From: Gari tellinella
Lineage: Eukaryota > Mollusca > Bivalvia > Cardiida > Psammobiidae
DNA length: 64,000 bases
Reading direction: 5' to 3'
NCBI GenBank assembly: GCA_922989275.2
Contig: OV277869.1
Coordinates: 19,726,189-19,790,188, forward strand
Every line of letters begins with the position of its first letter. Position 1 is the stretch's first letter. Below, one piece after another: positions 55,200 through 64,000 of this stretch. The notes under the pieces were generated by a model. It was not told where the DNA came from and searched no databases. It saw only the letters and a list, made by a program, of their open reading frames with translations. Made by a program: the position numbers and the translations under genes.

Positions 55200-55835
55200 A
55201 TAAGCCTTTTTAGCATATCTGAGTACACCAAGGGCAGATAACTCTCAAAACTATGATCCGATTTCAATGATAATCAACCCTTTCATGAATTTATACTTCT
55301 GTAATTATACTGTGGGCAAAAATAATCAAAATGAATTCAAAACTGTAGTTGCTAAGCGTGTTAACACTGTAAATAAACCTTTAATAGCATATTTGAGTAC
55401 ATCAAGGGCAGATTACTCTGTATCGAAAAATCAAATACATCTCAAACTTGACTCAGCTTCAGATCTTTATGCATATAACATTTTTGTGAAGTTTCATTAA
55501 TATCCCTCTAAAAGTTTTCCTAGAAAACTTCGGACAAGCTTTTTATATCATAGTAGAGTACATCAAGGGCAGATAACTCTGAAACGAAAATTCGCATGAA
55601 TCTTAAACTCAACTCAGCTTTAGATCTTTATGCATATAACATGTGTGTGAAGTTTCATTAATATCCCTTCGATAGTTTTTCTAGAAAACTCCGGACAAGC
55701 TGTTTATACCACATTTGAGTACATCAATGGCAGATAACTCTGTAACGAAAATTTGAAGGAACCCCAAACTCGACTCAGCTTCAGATTTTTTATGCATATA
55801 CTATTTGTGTGAAGTTGAATTAATATCCCTTTTAC
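55200..55835. repeat. ~165-bp tandem repeat, about four units
   Basis: GAGTACATCAAGGGCAGAT occurs near 55221, 55396, 55556 and 55732, each followed by AACTC..CTCAGCTT, AGATCTTTATGCATATAAC and GAAGTTTCATTAATATCCC. Divergence is moderate. Confidence 0.82.
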
Positions 55836-57622
55836 AAGAGCAGTAATCGAGTGCCTGACTATGTCTGTAAGTCACTCGGCTTCTTTGAGTGCTTGGTTTG
55901 TAAGTCACTCAGTGTTTTCCTTTGCACCATTCCTTTAAGGGGATAGTGCATCAATGGATAGAAGTCTGACATATGGTCGTCGGATTCTTCCAGTTCCAAC
56001 TCATTCCCAAAATGGTCTGCTTTATTTCTGCGTTCGATTCTCAAAGCTTGCTTAAATCAAACATACATACTTCTTTTAAAGCTTTAGTTTTGAAATACGT
56101 GTATGTTTGTTCTGAGTAATAATAAAACGTCTCTAATACGACCTGTTAATTATTAGTTTGAATTAATAGTTTGATTGCTTAAAGCAAGGTGACAGCAAAA
56201 CGAGGAGCTTTCTGTTTCACTGTCAACTTTCTTAAGCTGTCACCTGTCTTTTAAACACTCAATTAGCCTTCTTTTAGTGGTCGTAATAGAGAGGTTTTAC
56301 TATTCATAGCAATAGAGTGTTGTGTTCGACTGATTGAGAGATTCCACTGATTACAGTGGAACCTTTGATACCGAACACCTATATTATATATACTTCAAAT
56401 AAACATTAAGTGGCGAGATGCATTCCCTTGGCGCAGAAATTGAGTGTAACCTGTCACGAATTCGCCTATAACATCCAGATGCCCGTAGCGTGTTATTATC
56501 CCCCCCTACCACCACCTTTCACGAAAAGGTAACACAAACACATAGTACTAACTCGCATTCCGTCTAAAATATGTTCGAAAAAACAAAATGTTGGGGGAGG
56601 GGGGATTTAATTTTAATCAGAAAAATGTCGTTTTACGGTTTATACTTTTTATATTTATAGATAACAGTGGTGTAGATACCTGTGCTTTGTCTATATTTGT
56701 GTTTTCTTCTGACCTGTCCAAGTTATGTTTAGATTGGAACATTCTAAAACTTTAAAAGGGATGAGTTTTTTCTACATCCAGTTAGAGATACGGATAGCTG
56801 TAATTTTTGTGCGTAATGTCACGGAGTAATGAGAGCTCGCTCTCATTATTCCGTGGTAGTATACAGTAGATGATACACTATCCTTTTCCGTTTAAACGCA
56901 ATGCACTAAACTGGGGATATTTACTTTAAGAAAGGTTAACTATGGTTTCAATCTGAGTAGCAAACAGGGGTTCCTGGTTTAAATTTTCATTTTCATTTTG
57001 CTTGATATTGAAATTCCTATAATGCGGCGTCTGATCAGAGTCTACACTGTTTGCATATTTCTCATTTGTAAGATGGATTAAGTACAAGAATGAGGAGAAG
57101 GCGTTATTCTTTCCAAATAAACGCGTTAAAGGCAGAATGTCGCCCAAATGGATGTTTAAAACGCGCACTTTCTTATATATGTACATTTTCTATGTATTAA
57201 AACTAAGCGAAAACGGTTGTCAGATGCCTGACATATGCCCCCCTTTCTTTAAGAACCATACATACATGTACCGATTTCTTATCGAGATGGTTGGAAAAAT
57301 AAGCTCTTTGTTTACATAACAAATCTTCGTGTCGGCTTCCGAGAATTTCCGCATGGTCGAATAAGAGTCACGAGATCGATCCGATTTTTCTGACTTGTCT
57401 GTGTTACTTTAGAACAGAATAGTTAATAAAAAAAAATTAAAATTTTAAACTACTTGCGTAGTTTAATTTTTTATTATCCCCGTCATTAGTGAGGATTGGG
57501 TCGGGGAACCATCCCAATCTCACCTTACAAATCTGTTTTTCAGTGTGACAGTTTAAACATACAAGTAAGATCTGTGATATACAGCGAAAAACTCTCTGAC
57601 AGAAACACTAGATTTAAGTTGA
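55836..57622. other. Gene-free stretch with repeat fragments
   Basis: 56170-56305 is a worn pogo-like end (TTTTAGTGGTCGTAATAGAG). 56697-56765 is an inverted match to 62990-63060 (AAAGTTTTAGAATGTTCC on the other strand). 57000-57055 is half of a core palindrome and 57086-57128 a left end of the CAGTGGAGAA type. No gene is supported. Confidence 0.5.
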
Positions 57623-57876
57623 TTATCCCTTTACCTGATAGAAGTGCCTTTTTGAGCCTTTTTATTCATTTCTCCGCCAGAAAAAATAGTTCAAATTTAT
57701 ACAGGCATGAACATGTGCAGTAAGAAATATTACTTATATACTAGCAGATTGTGGCTTAAAAAACAGGGTGAAAGTAAAGCAGAAAGCGCCTTAAGGCGCA
57801 TTCTGCTTTAGTTTTAACCCGATTTAAAGGGTTCCCTGTCTTCAAATCTAGAAACAGGCTTTGATGTAAAGGGTTA
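57623..57876. mobile_element. TTAA-type element, worn ends
   Basis: TTATCCCTTTACCTGATAGA to GATGTAAAGGGTTA; inside, AAAGTAAAGCAGAAAGCGCC faces GGCGCATTCTGCTTTAG. One TTAA has mutated to TTAT. Confidence 0.7.
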
Positions 57877-59781
57877 TTAGGAGTCATATCGTCATCTGTA
57901 TTTCGTATGATCAGTTAGGCATGTATATAGTATTCGTAAAAGAGAGATATCGCCATATATTCAGGTAAAACAGGTTCTGTTCGAGTATAGATCTATATAA
58001 GGGGGTTTTTGGTGGTGCTAATTTTGTTTTGTTTTTTCCCAAAAGTTATCTTTAAAATTGTATATGTCTCCATTGTAAGTGACCCAAAAAGTTCCTTTCA
58101 AAGGTTGCGTGTGGCCATTTTATTTTTATTTTACCTCACCACTTTATTATAGATATACCTATTTTTCAGACAGTGGTGACCACGATTGGGGAGCTTCAGT
58201 AGTGTCCGCCAATCTTGATCGCCACTGTCAGCCCATACAATCTTAAATATTTCCAAGGAGTAATGATAGTGGTTGCTGCAACTAATTAATAGTTATAATG
58301 GGTGGGCAAAGTAAGCACTCTACCGTAGGTTTTGGTAAACCATCCCCACTGTAGGTTACATCCTGCATAGAACTAGAGACATTTACATAGATCTTCATTC
58401 CATATGTGGCTTGTACATTATCAATACTATATAGGACAAAATACTCTACATATGAGATTTACCAGTTCGTATAAAATAGTTACAGTGTGTGGCATCTATA
58501 CCTAATACCTGCAGGGAAATATGTTTATTTCCTAAGTTTAATGTGTTCTGAGGTTAAGTACAAATATAAAGTCATTTGGTCTTTAAAGCATAATAGTTTA
58601 AAAGTTTTGGCCAGCACTGAATTTAGCCAATCTTACATAATAACATTGACCTTTTCTGACATGACCCAACATACTCCTTCACGACTCAAAAAGTTTCTCT
58701 TTTTGGTAATTTTCTGACTTTTCCATTAAAAACGCAAAACGTGTGATGTACAGTCTTCCAAGACATACATTTTGTAGGTGCATACCCAGATAAACAAGGT
58801 ATGTGTTGTTCTTGATACAGAAGTATAAAAGAAGCTGGTGTAAAGCTTATAAGTTACCGAGATTGATTCAAACTTTTTCCAATGTTAAACCGTAGGACTT
58901 CATATAAGAGTGAATAAACTGAACAAATAAACATTTTCTCTATCATTTCAACACCAAAACCCCATAGTGATACCACCAATCAGAATCGTCTCGAGGAGAC
59001 GATTCTAGTGATTAGTGAAACCATTGGATTTTAGGCAACCAAAAGAACTCCATTCTTGCTATAAAAGACATAGATACCACACAACTGCATACCGTTCATT
59101 CAACAAAAACAAACTATAATTATTTTTTAAAGTATAAAACTGTTTGATTCGTCTCCTGCTGAATATTCATCATCTGCATCTATTACACTGGCTAATACTA
59201 TATAAGATTAGGAAGAAACGTGCGGACTCCTGTCATATCCAGATTTATGAGACGAAACAGTGCAGTTCCTGACCAGACAGCTCCTGTAGGAGCTGCCTGT
59301 AGGAGCTGATTGATATGGGTCTACACTATTTTCTAGATTCATATATATCAGAAGCAGGAGAAGGATCAAACAAAGCTTATATGTACAGTTATTAAGTATT
59401 GTATCATACTGCATATATCAGGTAAACCAGCACTGCAAGTCACATAAGGGTAGTAAACATATACAGTTTTGTAATTTTGATTTCTAAAACTTACAGGTAT
59501 GAGAAGAAAAATCAAAAACATTAAAAAGCTTTACAAAATAGGGAGAGAAGAAAGAAAAACATAAACAAAAAAGGAAGAAAAGAGAGGAAAGAGATTTAGA
59601 AAATCAAGGTACGAGGGGAACTGTTTTTCTTCCAGAATCAGTATTAAAAGAAATCTTCAGAAGAAAGAAATACCAAGTAATTAGTCTGTCCAGAGGTGAA
59701 AATGGAGTGGATATGTGGTCTTTCTTCAATAATTTTGAAGATAGACTATATACATGTATAGTAAGTTAGGAAAAACAGACT
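57877..59781. other. Gene-free stretch and LINE 3' flank
   Basis: 58982-59006 is a small perfect palindrome (AGAATCGTCTCGAGGAGACG). 59230-59335 is a third-family cassette with a doubled GTAGGAGCTGCCTGTAGGAG. 59500-59781 is purine-rich and probably belongs to the 3' UTR of the L1-like relic. No gene is supported. Confidence 0.45.
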
Positions 59782-60766
59782 CTAAGTAGTATTTACTGTA
59801 AGAGTTTTGTATTTTTCCCATGTTGCTTCAAATTCTGTGATTTTAAAATCTTGTGTGGCTATATACCTTTCAGTCTGATATATGTTTACAATCTTTCTTT
59901 TTTTAAATACATTAATAGATGGTAATTGGTGATTCAATTTATTTTCATACAAAATCAGTTTGGCCTGCAGCAGGATGATATTGATTACTCGGTCCAATTT
60001 AAGACTACCGAACAGAGTCTCAGACACAGTTAAGCGTAAACTTACATTACATTTGTCATTTATGTACTTTTGAACCCGAGTCCAAAAGTTCTTACTGATT
60101 TCACACGTCAAAAACAGATGGAGAAGTGTTTCTGAAGAACTATTACAAAACGAACAAGAATCTTCTAATATTATGTTCATTTTTTTAACAAATAGTTTAT
60201 ACCAAGTATACGGTGGTTTAATCTGTACTGGAACCAAAGCATTTTTGGATCTTTTGTTACTTTTAAAACTGTGGCATAAATATATTTAAGATCATATTAG
60301 TTTGAGTTAGGTATATTTAGCATTTCACTGTTCCATTTTTGCATGGATGTTGGTGTTTCTTCTCTTTTTAGCAAGACTTTATAGATAGAACTACATCCTT
60401 TTTTGTCAGCATTGATTACTGTCAAGCCTAAAGGTTGGGTTGGGGTAAAACTTTTGTTTGGCAAATAGTCTATTATTTTTAGTTGCATACATTTTTTCAC
60501 TGCAGCAAGTATGCCTTGGTATTCCAGGAAGTTAGTTTTGATATTCAATATGTCAGTAAGGTCTCTGTAAGAGTAAAATTGTCCATCTGTTTTGACCAAG
60601 TCGCCTAGCATCACTATTCCTGCTGTAAGCCATTTTTTATAACAGATTTTCCTCCGACCTCAATGTCTGGGAAAAACCATAGGTGTATCGAGTGAATTTG
60701 ACTTTCATGAGAATTTTTTACATTAAGACTGATTTTATTGTAACTATACAAAACCTCTTTCCAGAA
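59782..60766 (-). pseudogene. L1/Tx1-like LINE ORF2, C-terminal part
   Basis: In minus-strand frames: NPFWKEVLYSYNKISLNV (from 60772), a shift near 60645, then MLGDLVKTDGQFYSYRDL and TNFLEYQGILAAVKKCM, another shift near 60270, then SCSFCNSSSETLLHLFLTCE with FW, and a stop at 59782. FCxxxxETLLHLFxxCxxxxxFW is the standard C-terminal Cys/His unit of vertebrate and invertebrate L1-group ORF2. Two or more frameshifts make it a relic. It continues beyond the insertions at 61923. Confidence 0.82.
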
Positions 60767-60772
60767 TGGGTT

Positions 60773-61190
60773 TTAGCGTGAGCGTGAGCACTGTTGCATA
60801 TTTCAGTATTGCTCATGAACAGACTCAATTAAACCGAGTCTGCATTTTTCAGTATTTGCTTTGTTTTCTGTGCTTTCAAAGGATCTCCCCTTATTCAGAT
60901 TTTTATAATTCACAACAGCAGATGTTAAGTGCTTGTGTGGCGGCTGTAAAAAGTCGCCCCGTACTTCATTCTCAGTGTTGTTATACTTTCTGGTCCTTTG
61001 GAATCATTGATTTCAGTGCATTTACAGTTGAAAGTTGAATTCCGCTTAAGCCGGTGCTAGGGGGCGTGAGCACTGTTGCATATTTCAGTATTGCTCATGA
61101 ACAGACTCAATGAAACCGAGTCTGCAATTTTCAGTATTTGCTTTGTTTTCTGTGCTTTCAAAGGATCTCCCCTTATTCAGATTTTGATAT
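60773..61190. repeat. Directly duplicated ~115-bp repeat (bivalve SINE-like body)
   Basis: GAGCACTGTTGCATATTTCA, TGCTCATGAACAGACTCAAT, GTGCTTTCAAAGGATCTCCC and CTTATTCAGATTTT appear at 60785-60903 and again at 61067-61185. A GCCGGTGCTAGGGGGCG block precedes the second. The pair splits the L1-like relic. This text resembles a dispersed bivalve repeat, from memory. Confidence 0.65.
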
Positions 61191-61330
61191 TATAGTCAAA
61201 CAACTAGGTTAGACGCGTCACGGGGTCGCCGAGTCCATTTATAAGGGAGATCAGCATTTCGGATATACTCGTGGCAATTTTTAAAAGTAAAGTTTTAGTT
61301 ATTTGTACAAACAATAAACGAATTGTTATC

Positions 61331-61422
61331 GGAAACATAGCGTAGTGGATTAGACGTAAGGCTAAAAGGAAGCATGATTGGGAAACATTTTATCAAGCGC
61401 GGGTTCGAATCTTGCATCAACC
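61331..61422 (+). tRNA. tRNA-like unit, left arm
   Basis: A box TAGCGTAGTGGATTAG, B box GGGTTCGAATC, then TTTTTTTTTT at 61429. The region between the boxes is too long and unpaired for a working tRNA. It is a pol III promoter-like relic. Confidence 0.45.
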
Positions 61423-61690
61423 TGAGTTTTTTTTTTTGGCTAAAGCAATATTAAGGATTCTATAATTACATTGCACTAAGGTAATGCGGAAAAAAACAAC
61501 TAAAACTTGTAATGATATTTGCATATATCATCCCATTGATTTTGAAAATATGGCTAATTTAGGACTCAAACTCAAACCAGTGCACCCCTTCCCCAACATT
61601 GAAGAACATGTGCATAAATAGTCAATATAATACAGTATGAAATAAGATAATGCTTTACTATTCATTCTAGATTTAAAAAAAAAGTTTGAG

Positions 61691-61787
61691 CTTGACGCGG
61701 GATTCGAACCCACGCTGAACAAAAATACTATTATCGCAATGCTCTATGGGTACCTACACCATACCTACTGAGCTAAACTGCTGACAC
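61691..61787 (-). tRNA. tRNA-like unit, right arm
   Basis: On the minus strand: A box AGTTTAGCTCAGTAGG, B box GTGGGTTCGAATCCCGC, then AAACTTTTTTTTTAAA. Spacing between the boxes is longer than in a normal tRNA. It mirrors the 61331 unit. Confidence 0.5.
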
Positions 61788-61921
61788 CAATTCCGCCTTC
61801 ATTTGTATCTAATATACTAAACTAGACTGTTTAAAAATGGTCCGAGAACATGCGGAATGCTGTTATCCCTATAAAATGGACTCGGCTGACCTTTGACACG
61901 TCAGACCTAGTTGTTTGACTA

Positions 61922-62380
61922 TACCTGTAATTGTTTAGTTATGTAGTAAGTACCGTATTTAAGAAAGTTTTGGACGGCGGGGCATGCACATTCTACCAAA
62001 TGGCTAAACTTATTTTTTTGTGCTCAAAATCCGCCTAATCCATGTAGATTTAAGACTCATTATAAATGTTTCTAGATTAATCATTTTCAATCCACCAAAT
62101 TTGTAATATTGTGTAATTATTGACCTTTTGACTTTATCTGGGGATTTATTCCATAAAAATTTGTAAAACATGTTTTGTATAGTGCTGATTTTTTCTTGCG
62201 TTGGGTTGGGTATTCCTAAAATTAAGTGGTTTATCTTAGAGAGGGCAAGTGTCTTTATTACAACTAATTTTCCAATTGGTGTTAAGATTCTTTTTGACCA
62301 ACAAGCCAATAGTTTTCCAATTTCCTCAATCTTGGATTCATAATTAATATGAACCATTGTTGCTCAATTAGTTGATAATG
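61922..62380 (-). pseudogene. L1/Tx1-like LINE ORF2, region after the RT
   Basis: The minus-strand frame 62357-62010 reads MVHINYESKIEEIGKLLACW, KRILTPIGKLVVIKTLALSK, then MFYKFLWNKSPDKVKRS and YKFGGLKMINLETF. These are the blocks that follow the RT catalytic core in L1-group ORF2. After a shift, HLVECACPAVQNFLKYG continues to 61923. The upstream side is cut by the 62391 element. Confidence 0.82.
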
Positions 62381-62390
62381 GTAAATAGGT

Positions 62391-62640
62391 AACAGTGGAG
62401 AAAACGTTATTCTTTCCCGTTTTAACGCAAACGAAACGCAAACGCATCACAATAAAAGGCATAAAAACACAACCTTTAGACAATTATGACCATTGATGTT
62501 AGTCTGAGTTGCAAACAGTTTGGTGCCTGATCAGACGCCAGGTTACCCGGCGTCTGATCTGATCCAAACTGTTTGAAATTGAAATCATGGTTTTAGCGTA
62601 AGCGCGTTTATTGGGAAAGAATAACATGTTCTCCACTGTA
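62391..62640. mobile_element. CAGTGGAGAA element, complete copy
   Basis: AACAGTGGAGAAAACGTTAT faces ATAACATGTTCTCCACTGTA. Core palindrome at 62508-62578 with GGTTACCCGG in the loop. It lies at the upstream edge of the L1-like relic. Confidence 0.88.
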
Positions 62641-62707
62641 AGGAAGGTAGCATCGAATACATAGTCGTACACATTCCTACTTGAGATAAGTATGATCATC
62701 GTGCAGC

Positions 62708-62937
62708 ACGAGAACGCTGTTGATATTTTATTCTTTCAAATTAAACGCATTTATAAACAAAACTATTATTACCATTGCAAACAGGTTGGAGCCAGATCAG
62801 ACACCGCGTAACCCGGCGTCTGATCAGGCTCCAACCTGTTTGTTACTCAGATTTAAAAAATAGTTAAAATTTCTAAAGTAAATTTCCACAGTGCAGCGTT
62901 TGCGTTTAAACCGGAAAAAAATGTATTCTCTACTGTA
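62708..62937. mobile_element. CAGTGGAGAA element, diverged copy
   Basis: GAACGCTGTTGATATTTTAT, AAATTAAACGCATTTATAAAC on the left; GTTTGCGTTTAAACCGG and TGTATTCTCTACTGTA on the right. Core palindrome 62775-62845, with outer arms GCAAACAGGTTGGAGCC and GGCTCCAACCTGTTTG that share the same G/C change. The arms therefore kept their pairing. Confidence 0.8.
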
Positions 62938-62939
62938 TA

Positions 62940-63439
62940 TTGCGCACAATAAATACAGCTACCAATGTCTCTTGCTGAATGTAGGGAATACTCATCTTTT
63001 TTAAAGTTTTAGAATGTTCCAATCTGAAACTTACTGCCAAGTCAGAAGAAAACACTATTAAAACATCTTTACTGGGCGCAAGCCGAACGAACTCGGAAAA
63101 TCTCCGCCGTTGATCGGATGTCAACAAACCGATTTAAAAATCGACTTCTTTCCACCAAATCCATGGGTCTGTAAGCAATGTTGCCTCCATTTACATAGCG
63201 GGTTACTTCTTTTTATATGTTTAGATTACGTATGTGCCTGAATGTTCAGGTTTAAGAAATGTTCGATTCTGGCTACTTGACAGCTACATACTGGCTTTAA
63301 AGCTATTATTTCCATCGGAAATAATTCATATATTGCAGTCAACGATGAGTGGTCGTTAAGTACTTTGTTGTTGATTAAAACAAAATTTAGGCTAAAAGAT
63401 CATTCAAATGTCTTAATTACATGAGATAGAAACACATAG
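62940..63439. other. Gene-free stretch
   Basis: 62990-63060 is the inverted counterpart of 56697-56765, a dispersed repeat. No gene or RNA is supported in the rest. Confidence 0.45.
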
Positions 63440-63690
63440 TATCCCTTTCCCACATAGAAGCGACTTTTAGCGTATTTAATTTATTCCTCCGCTGAACAAA
63501 ACAGTTCCTATTTAAACAGTTTTAAACATGTGCCATAAGATATAATGTCTACTTATTATCAGATGGTAGCATGAACCAGGCTGAAAGTAAAGCAGAAATC
63601 GCCTTAAGGCGCCTTCTGCATTACTTTCAACCTGCTTTAAGTGGTCCCTTATTTTCAATACTAGAAATAGGCAATTGGGTAAAGGGTTAT
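63440..63690. mobile_element. TTAA-type element, worn left end
   Basis: ATCCCTTTCCCACATAGAAG to GGGTAAAGGGTTAT; interior AAAGTAAAGCAGAAATCGCC faces GGCGCCTTCTGCATTAC. The right end is TTAT instead of TTAA. Confidence 0.7.
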
Positions 63691-64000
63691 AGATGCTTAA
63701 GTTGAACCTATACATACCTAGACATTTTTATGAACAATTTGTTGTATTTGCATATTAAAGGGATACATTGCCAGTAAGTAGTTCTGTCGGAAACACTTAA
63801 TATGCCAGTGTATTTGGGACAACCGTATGCATGTATCATATCCAATAATGCAGATGCATGTGAAACACACAACATCTATAAGTGAAATTGGCAGATGCAA
63901 AAAGACATTTGCCCTCATCTCCTTTAGACTTTTTCTTCCATACCCAACTTTCAGTCCATTTTGACTGGCTTAATCAAGTGGGTTGTCCCCCTTGCAAAAA

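Larger units (their letters stand above)
61193..61921. mobile_element. Long inverted-repeat element carrying two opposed tRNA-like sequences
   Basis: TAGTCAAACAACTAGGTTAG, CGCGTCAC, GCCGAGTCCATTTATAAGGG faces its complement at the right end (CCCTATAAAATGGACTCGGC, GACGTGTCAAAGG on the other strand, then GTTGTTTGACTA), about 80 bp per end. TA flanks both sides and L1-like text resumes outside. Each arm then has a tRNA-like unit pointing inward. Confidence 0.75.

Noticed and set aside
58487..58717. 76-codon plus-strand frame
   Set aside because: No motif, no splice sites, AT-rich chance frame.
14116..62845. Regularly recurring palindromes considered as a CRISPR array
   Set aside because: Spacing is irregular (tens of bp to many kb), copies occur inside transposons, there are no cas genes, and the DNA is eukaryotic.
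62930..63127. 65-codon minus-strand frame
   Set aside because: Part of it is a dispersed repeat shared with 56697-56765 in inverted orientation. No domain evidence.

Overview
This window is eukaryotic genomic DNA, almost certainly from a bivalve mollusc. It is AT-rich and gene-poor, with spliced exons flanked by GT/AG sites. It is crowded with small inverted-repeat transposons, SINE-like units, decayed LINEs, satellites and microsatellites. The GATCAGACGCC-type palindromes and the TTAA-bounded repeats make me think of a Dreissena-like mussel, but that is recognition, not proof. There are no operons and no bacterial features.

Host genes are few and fragmentary. A diverged beta-tubulin-like exon lies on the minus strand (881-988). 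The last exon of a C-type lectin-domain gene is at 9356-9497 (minus). Two separate genes of the core 1 beta-1,3-galactosyltransferase (C1GALT1) family lie on the plus strand. The first has a large catalytic exon with the DDD motif (26777-27435) and a possible following exon at 29156-29261. The second has two exons in matching splice phase (38794-38915 and 39824-39997). A 5S rRNA-like gene is at 33526-33643, with an inverted, truncated 5S relic about 450 bp away.

Mobile DNA makes up most of the rest. A young, 5'-truncated LINE with a 1018-codon open frame (17526-21113, minus) sits inside a small DNA transposon. Other retroelement remains are an RT C-terminus (30732-30995), an RTE-like relic (47640-49640) and an L1/Tx1-like relic (59782-62357) split by two later insertions. 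Small inverted-repeat transposons fall into at least seven families by their ends: CAGTGGAGAA; CAGTGCTCCCTC; three kinds of TTAA-bounded element; GGGCCCGTTTTAC; and pogo/Tc1-like ones. Many of them carry the same roughly 65-bp palindromic cassette in the middle, which I consider the most unusual feature of the window.

Layout: 1-2.4 kb, tubulin-like exon and small repeats; 2.4-7.8 kb, a putative 5.3-kb element with 15-bp inverted ends, an internal ~181-bp satellite and a decayed coding region; 7.9-9.5 kb, degenerate GCGATC/AGCGCTC array split by a SINE, then the lectin exon; 9.5-16.9 kb, TTAA elements, short tandem arrays and a pogo-like element; 16.9-25.2 kb, dense nested transposons with the LINE; 25.2-33 kb, the first C1GALT1-like gene; 33-34.4 kb, 5S copies; 34.6-38.2 kb, a 31-bp minisatellite; 38.8-40 kb, second C1GALT1-like gene; 40.05-53.2 kb, a 13-kb imperfect palindrome; 53.9-55.8 kb, foldback DNA and a satellite; 56-64 kb, L1-like relic and more small transposons.
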